This document shows, one piece after another, positions 59,970 to 64,000 of a DNA stretch of 64,000 nt (position 1 is its first letter; every line of letters starts with the position of its first letter). The notes beneath the pieces are model-generated. The model searched no databases and was not told the origin of the DNA. It worked only from the letters and a program-made list of their open reading frames with translations. Where the stretch lies: assembly GCF_030378205.1 (NCBI RefSeq), contig NZ_CP127385.1:4256001-4320000 (forward strand), read 5' to 3'. The position numbers were made by a program, and so were the translations under genes. The DNA comes from Bradyrhizobium sp. NP1 (lineage in GTDB: Bacteria; Pseudomonadota; Alphaproteobacteria; Rhizobiales; Xanthobacteraceae).

Positions 59970-60557
59970 ATGACCGACCGCAGGACCGTGCTCACCGCGG
60001 CGCTCGCCGCCATCATGGCGCCGGCACCGGTCCGCCGGGCACTCGCGCAAGGCGCGATGAGCCAGCCGATGAACCAGGTCACGGCCTATGCCTTTTCGTT
60101 TCCGGCCCTTGCTGGCGACGACATCCGGCTCGCCGCGTTCGGCGGCCACCCCATGCTGATCGTCAACACGGCGTCGCTATGCGGCTACACCCCGCAATAT
60201 GCCGGGCTGCAGGAATTGTGGACGGAGTTCAGCGGCCGCGGGCTCGCCATGGTCGCGGTTCCCTCCAACGATTTCGGCGCGCAGGAGCCCGGCGGGGCGA
60301 CCGAGATCGCGCAGACCGCGCAGCACGACTACGGCGTGACCTTCCCGATTGCGGCCAAGGCCGCCGTGATCGGCCCGAACGCCCATCCGTTCTACCGATG
60401 GGCCGCGCAGGCGCGGCCCAGGGATGTGCCGCGCTGGAACTTCCACAAATACCTGATCGGACGCGACGGCTATATCGCCGAGGTGTTCCCGTCGGCGGTC
60501 GAGCCGACCGATACGCGCGTGAAAACGGCGATTGCCCGGACGCTCGCCGCGGCCTAG
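59970..60557 (+). CDS. Exported glutathione peroxidase-like protein (Tat type)
   Basis: 195 residues. The N-terminus MTDRRTVLTAALAAIMAPAP is a twin-arginine-type signal. The GPx core has NTASLCGYTPQYAGLQEL with the peroxidatic Cys71, VPSNDFGAQEPGG with Gln105, and WNFHKYLIG with Trp156/Asn157, the catalytic tetrad of the family. It reduces peroxides using thioredoxin or glutathione, and here it would be outside the cytoplasm. The TAG stop lies within the CTAGTGG start of a palindromic repeat. Confidence 0.9.
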   Translation: MTDRRTVLTAALAAIMAPAPVRRALAQGAMSQPMNQVTAYAFSFPALAGDDIRLAAFGGHPMLIVNTASLCGYTPQYAGLQELWTEFSGRGLAMVAVPSNDFGAQEPGGATEIAQTAQHDYGVTFPIAAKAAVIGPNAHPFYRWAAQARPRDVPRWNFHKYLIGRDGYIAEVFPSAVEPTDTRVKTAIARTLAAA

Positions 60558-60651
60558 TGGCCCGATTCTAACATTCGCATCCCATCTGGGAGGCACGTTT
60601 GCGAATGGAATCGCGGCAAATGGATCGCGAACGTCAAATCCGCTCCACGAG
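60554..60651. repeat. CTAG-type palindromic element (family B)
   Basis: Starts CTAGTGGCCCGATTCTAACA, contains CATTCGCA with the later GTTTGCGAATG, and closes CAAATCCGCTCCACGAG, a near version of the CACTAG end at 34229. Its left end provides the stop codon of the glutathione peroxidase gene. The remaining bases to the next start hold nothing notable. Confidence 0.75.
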
Positions 60652-60805
60652 GTCGGCATCTTCCCGTCATTAACCCGTCCACCGACAATAAACCGGTTTC
60701 TCCTGCCCGTCCGTTGCGTTGGCGGGGCCGGTCCAACTAGGCTATGATCCGACATGGGGGGACACGGCCGATCCGGCCGGGGGACCAATTCTAGGGAAAA
60801 CGACG

Positions 60806-61756
60806 ATGCGTGTGGCGGCAGGATTGATTCTCGCAGGGACGATTTCGCTGATGATGTCAGGCGCTGCGTGGTCGCAGACCCCGCCGGCGGCCCAGAAGAC
60901 AGCAGCCGCGCCACAGACAGCGCCCGCTGCCGCCGCCGCGGCGCAATCACCACAGCCCGCACGGGCGGCCTGCAGCAATCCCAACGCGCTCGGCGTCGCG
61001 CGCACCGTCGAGATCGACACAACGGGCGGTCCGGGCTTCGGCTTCGAGCATTTCAAGGAGCTCGACTTCCTGCGCGACAAGGAGGTCGTGCTGACCTTCG
61101 ACGACGGTCCATGGCCGAACAATACGCCGTCGGTGCTGAAGACGCTCGCCGACGAATGCACGACCGGCATCTTCTTCCCGATCGGCAAGCACTCGACCTA
61201 TGAGCCGGAGATCCTGAAGAAGGTCTACGCGGCGGGCCACACGATCGGCGCTCACACCTGGTCGCACGCCAACCTCAACAACAAGAAGCTGACCGAGCAG
61301 CAGCGCAAGGAAGAGATCGAGAAGGGATTCAGCGCGGTGAAGTGGGCGCTCGGCGGCATCTCGCCCGCGCCGTTCTTCCGCTTCCCGGCGCTGCAGCACC
61401 CGCCGGAGATGGTGACCTATCTGGGTACCCGCAACATCGCGATCTTCTCCTGCGACCTCGACTCCTTCGACTTCAAGGCGAGCAAGCCGCAGACGGTGAT
61501 CGACACCGTGATGAGGAAGCTCGACAAGCTCGGCAAGGGCATCATCCTGATGCACGACTTCCAGAAGCACACCGCCGAAGCGCTGCCCGAGCTTCTGAAC
61601 CGCCTGAAGGCCGGCGGCTACAAGGTCGTCGCGATGCGCGCGAAGGCGCCGGTGCAGACGCTGCCGGAGTTCGACGAGGCGCTGCAGAAGGAGATCAAGC
61701 TGCCGACCGTCAGCTCGCGGCCGGTCTCCAGCGTCGTCACCACGGTTTCGGAATAG
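60806..61756 (+). CDS. Secreted polysaccharide deacetylase
   Basis: 316 residues with signal peptide (MRVAAGLILAGTISLMMSGA). NodB-homology domain motifs: TFDDGPWP (Asp99/Asp100), HTWSHANL (His150/His154) for the metal site, and RFPALQHPP. After the signal is an Ala/Pro/Gln-rich linker. It removes acetyl groups from cell-surface polysaccharide or chitin-like oligomers. It is followed within 20 bases by a DHFR-like gene. AGGGAAAA precedes ATG 60806. Confidence 0.9.
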   Translation: MRVAAGLILAGTISLMMSGAAWSQTPPAAQKTAAAPQTAPAAAAAAQSPQPARAACSNPNALGVARTVEIDTTGGPGFGFEHFKELDFLRDKEVVLTFDDGPWPNNTPSVLKTLADECTTGIFFPIGKHSTYEPEILKKVYAAGHTIGAHTWSHANLNNKKLTEQQRKEEIEKGFSAVKWALGGISPAPFFRFPALQHPPEMVTYLGTRNIAIFSCDLDSFDFKASKPQTVIDTVMRKLDKLGKGIILMHDFQKHTAEALPELLNRLKAGGYKVVAMRAKAPVQTLPEFDEALQKEIKLPTVSSRPVSSVVTTVSE

Positions 61757-61774
61757 CTGCGCTTCGCGCACATC

Positions 61775-62350
61775 GTGGCGGCGCTTTGCATCGAAGGCTA
61801 TGTCATCGTCTCGGCGGACGGCATGCTCGCGCGTGGCGGCGCGATGCCGGACGAACTCAAGTTTCCGGGCGACAAGGCCTTCTTCTCATCGAGCCTCGAC
61901 CGGGCCGCGCTGATCGTGCACGGCCGCAACTCCTATGAGGACCAGCCCAACTCGCCGCGACGCCAGCGGCTGATCCTCACCCGGCAGGTCGCGGCGCTCG
62001 CGCTCGATCCGTCGAATCCCAAGGCATGCCTGTGGAATCCGGCCGGCGCCTCCTTCGAGGCGGCTTGCGCCTTCGCGGGCGTCGATGCCGGCACGGCCGC
62101 CATCATCGGCGGTCCCGGCGTGTTCGCGATGTTTCTCGACCGCTACGACACGTTCTGGCTTTCGCTCGCCCCTCATATACGCCTGCCTGGCGGCGAAGCC
62201 TGCTTTCCCGGCGTGCCCGAGCGCACGCCGCAGCAGATTCTCGCCAGTCATGGTCTGAAAGCCGGCGCGCCAATCCCGCTCGATCCGGCCGAGGGTGTCA
62301 CGGTGACGCCGTGGCGGCGCCTGCCTGCTTCGAGCGCCGGCGCCGGCTAG
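61775..62350 (+). CDS. Dihydrofolate reductase / RibD C-terminal-like protein
   Basis: 191 residues starting with GTG 61775. MAALCIEGYVIVSADGMLAR at the N-terminus and LDRAALIVHGRNSYED plus AAIIGGPGVFAMFLDRYDTF match the DHFR/RibD-C fold, which binds NADPH. It lacks some catalytic signatures, so it is a paralogue of unknown substrate. It begins 18 bases after the deacetylase stop. Its TAG stop and the DUF2336 TAG stop share the same CTAG palindrome at 62347-62350. Confidence 0.8.
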   Translation: MAALCIEGYVIVSADGMLARGGAMPDELKFPGDKAFFSSSLDRAALIVHGRNSYEDQPNSPRRQRLILTRQVAALALDPSNPKACLWNPAGASFEAACAFAGVDAGTAAIIGGPGVFAMFLDRYDTFWLSLAPHIRLPGGEACFPGVPERTPQQILASHGLKAGAPIPLDPAEGVTVTPWRRLPASSAGAG

Positions 62351-63408
62351 AACCGCACGGTGCGCTGCGCGACCGACAACGAAAAGACGTCGAACGTGGC
62401 CCGGACGCGCTCGAGATCGTCATTTGAAACGGGCGGACACCCGGGGCGATTGCGAACGATCATCGTGGTGGTCGCCCAATTCAGCCTGGCGGCCTTGCAG
62501 GTGACGATCAGTCCCTCGAGCTGATCGCTGAAAATCAGGGGCTCGATGACCTCGATCGGCGATCCCGACAGAAACGCCAGCGCGGCGACGACGTTGGCGT
62601 ATTCGCGGCAGACCGCGAACCGGTTGACCGAGGAGTCGTTGAGCTTGCCCTTGCGATTGAGGTCGACCATCCGGGCATGCGCCTCGACATAGTCCGGCGG
62701 CCCCGGCTGACGAAACTCTTCCGGCGCTTCCGTCGTCGCAACCGTCGTTTCGATCTTCTCTCGCACCGCCTGGGGCATCGCGAGCAGGTGGCGCATCCGC
62801 GTGCCGTCGACCTTCGCCTGGACTTTTTTCCGCAGTCCTGGCGGGGCATCGGAGCGCTTTCCAAGCTTTTCCGCGAGACGCTCATCGCGCTCCGCCGCCT
62901 CCACCAGCGCCGCCCATCCCGCCTGAGAGAGCCGCGCGCCGAGATTTTCCGCCAGCGCATGACGGACCTCGGCATCGCCGCGCTGCACCAGCGGTTCGCT
63001 CAACTGCGGATCGATCGATTGCCGGCTGGCGATCGCCAGCAGATGGGCGTGGTGCTGAGTGCGGGCGACCTCGACGAGATCAGCGTGCGCGATGCTTCGG
63101 CATCGCTTCAGCACGGGTCCCGCAATCGACGGATTCTGATCGAACGCAAGCCTCCGGATCGCCTTCGGCGGCGGCCGCTTGACGTCGGAAAGCGCCTTGC
63201 CGAGCTGGATCAGCGCGGGCGCTTCCACGCGGTCCATCAGGCGGACAATGACGTCGTCGAACACGCCGACCTGCTGTTCATGCAAACGGTCGACGTCGGC
63301 GACGAACAGATTCGTCACCTGTTGCAGGATTTCGGTCCATCGCTCTGGCGGCCGGCCATCGATGGCATCCAGTTCCGCTATCAATGCCGCCGACGCCACC
63401 ACAGCCAC
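62347..63408 (-). CDS. DUF2336 family protein
   Basis: 353 residues from GTG 63408, with AGGGAG nine bases ahead. HEAT-like helical repeats typical of DUF2336: VTNLFVADVDRLHEQQVGVF, DDVIVRLMDRVEAPALIQLG, LLAIASRQSIDPQLSEPLVQ, RGDAEVRHALAENLGARLSQ. The C-terminal SSVNRFAVCREYANVVAALA segment is also typical. Function unknown; some members act in signalling. A terminator lies just upstream on the same strand (63466-63502). The frame is open to TTG 63441. Confidence 0.82.
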   Translation of the reverse strand: MAVVASAALIAELDAIDGRPPERWTEILQQVTNLFVADVDRLHEQQVGVFDDVIVRLMDRVEAPALIQLGKALSDVKRPPPKAIRRLAFDQNPSIAGPVLKRCRSIAHADLVEVARTQHHAHLLAIASRQSIDPQLSEPLVQRGDAEVRHALAENLGARLSQAGWAALVEAAERDERLAEKLGKRSDAPPGLRKKVQAKVDGTRMRHLLAMPQAVREKIETTVATTEAPEEFRQPGPPDYVEAHARMVDLNRKGKLNDSSVNRFAVCREYANVVAALAFLSGSPIEVIEPLIFSDQLEGLIVTCKAARLNWATTTMIVRNRPGCPPVSNDDLERVRATFDVFSLSVAQRTVRF

Positions 63409-63906
63409 AATATTTGGCTCCCTGGCTGCAACACGCTTCAATCGGTAATCAAATCATTCGCGAAATGAAAAAAAGCCGAGACACGAGCCATCGTGTCCCG
63501 GCCAAAATAGCTGCGGGCGGCTAAGGCCCCGTTAATGCTTGTCGCCCCCTTTGTTGCATTGCAGCGCGACCCGTCCCTCGTTGCGGCCACCGACGTTTCC
63601 GGGACGTTTACGAAAAAGTTGCGGATTCCGGCTTCAATTCGCCGGATGTCACCGGGGTTTAGGTGCGCTGAAGCCGTCGGCAGGTTGCCGCGAGATTGTG
63701 CTGTGTTGAAGTGGCTGCTTCTTTTCGGCAGCGAATTTGAAATTGCATCATTCGTATCGGGCGCAAGCACATTATGGTCGTCGCGGTCGTACCTGAAGAC
63801 AAGCAGCAGCCACTGCCCAGGGGTTTGTTCTGGTTAGCAACGGGCGATGGCGGTTCTGGAAGGCGCGTGAAGGGGTAATTTTCGGCTCTAGACTGAGGGC
63901 AAGTGC
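63409..63906. other. Region between DUF2336 and PilZ genes, with an orphan terminator
   Basis: 498 bases. A strong minus-strand terminator is at 63466-63502. Frames open on both strands, including a 110-residue leftward frame that runs through the terminator, but no start signal or protein character supports a gene. The stretch upstream of the terminator (63503-63830) is a candidate for a small RNA on the minus strand. Confidence 0.5.
63466..63502 (-). terminator. Strong Rho-independent terminator, minus strand
   Basis: GCCGAGACACGA (63475-63486) pairs with TCGTGTCCCGGC (63491-63502) with one G-T wobble, around a 4-base loop. On the minus strand the stem is followed by seven T residues. It lies upstream of the DUF2336 start rather than downstream of a visible gene. 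Confidence 0.85.
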
Positions 63907-64000
63907 ATGTCCTTCGGAATGCGAAAGAGCGAACGCGTTCGTTTTGAACGCGGCGTCCAGGTGTACATGATGGGAATCGACGGGACCTGGCGTCGCGATT
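63907..64000 (+). CDS. PilZ-domain protein, cut by the window edge
   Basis: The first 31 codons begin MSFGMRKSERVRFERGVQVY and contain the RxxxR motif (RKSER) that binds cyclic di-GMP. The frame is open to the end of the window. PilZ proteins report cyclic di-GMP to motility, exopolysaccharide or other outputs. The start at ATG 63907 is supported by position relative to the motif; the rest is not visible. Confidence 0.75.
   Translation, partial: MSFGMRKSERVRFERGVQVYMMGIDGTWRRD

Noticed and set aside
63438..63770. 110-codon leftward frame upstream of DUF2336
   Set aside because: It runs straight through a strong minus-strand terminator and has no ribosome binding site or recognisable content. 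I keep the terminator and treat the frame as spurious.
1..64000. tRNA, rRNA, CRISPR array, prophage, transposase or integrase genes
   Set aside because: I looked for tRNA T-loop and acceptor patterns, regularly spaced repeats and mobile-gene motifs and saw none that held up. The only repeats are short interspersed palindromes and the DUF606 duplication.

Overview
The window looks like chromosomal DNA of a Bradyrhizobium-type alphaproteobacterium. The main reasons are high GC with strong third-position GC bias, a 344-residue rhizobial glutamine synthetase II (glnII), many short alphaproteobacterial proteins of unknown function, GapR-like DUF2312 and DUF2336 proteins, and interspersed palindromic repeats typical of Bradyrhizobium genomes. 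I saw no rRNA or tRNA genes, CRISPR array, prophage, transposase or integrase. This is core or soft-core genome made of mostly single genes and short operons on both strands.

Layout. 1-8.0 kb: small proteins, a P-loop kinase, DUF2312, pdxY, a DUF606 transporter, an acetamidase flanked by a truncated second copy of that transporter gene, and a nucleoside deaminase. 8.2-16.9 kb: a secreted phosphoesterase, a cupin divergent from a MocR-type regulator, a histidine-rich metal-binding protein, a branched-chain-amino-acid-type binding protein and secreted proteins of unknown function. 17-22.6 kb: an S21 paralogue started by TTG, a divergent HWE histidine kinase and receiver protein, then a run of very small genes. 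22.6-34.3 kb: a GDSL esterase, a large SAM/cyclase/ATPase/TPR regulator, a Gre factor, CusF-like, coiled-coil, HD-domain and CXXCH proteins. 34.3-41.7 kb: a coupled LuxR regulator and FMN reductase divergent from a nitroreductase across a perfect palindrome, an alpha/beta hydrolase, an ABC-F protein, a CXXCH protein and a Sel1-repeat protein. 41.7-49 kb: a ModA-like protein, two GrlR-like paralogues, glnII with a sigma-54 promoter divergent from a DUF2735 (GstI-like) gene, an MliC-like inhibitor, a tyrosine phosphatase, an SGNH hydrolase and an SDR. 49-64 kb: DUF2161, ABM and GNAT proteins, a thioesterase, a BtuF-like protein, an M20 deacylase, small secreted proteins, CreA, an L,D-transpeptidase, a polytopic membrane protein, an exported glutathione peroxidase, a polysaccharide deacetylase, a DHFR-like protein, DUF2336 and the start of a PilZ protein.

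How genes work together. The clearest unit is nitrogen assimilation: glnII has a textbook -24/-12 element, and the divergent small gene sits where rhizobia carry the glnII translation inhibitor gstI. The LuxR/FMN-reductase pair and the nitroreductase face each other across a 22-bp palindrome and probably form one redox regulon. The HWE kinase and single-domain receiver are likely partners. Envelope functions recur (L,D-transpeptidase, polysaccharide deacetylase, lysozyme-inhibitor-like, CreA, many small secreted proteins).

I did not find a convincing undescribed multi-gene system. The most unusual signals are palindromic elements whose terminal CTAG supplies the stop codons of neighbouring genes, a partial gene duplication in which every difference is synonymous, a two-repeat His/Cys metal-binding protein, two same-length GrlR-like paralogues, an in-frame fusion that keeps an internal start, and an orphan terminator ahead of the DUF2336 gene.
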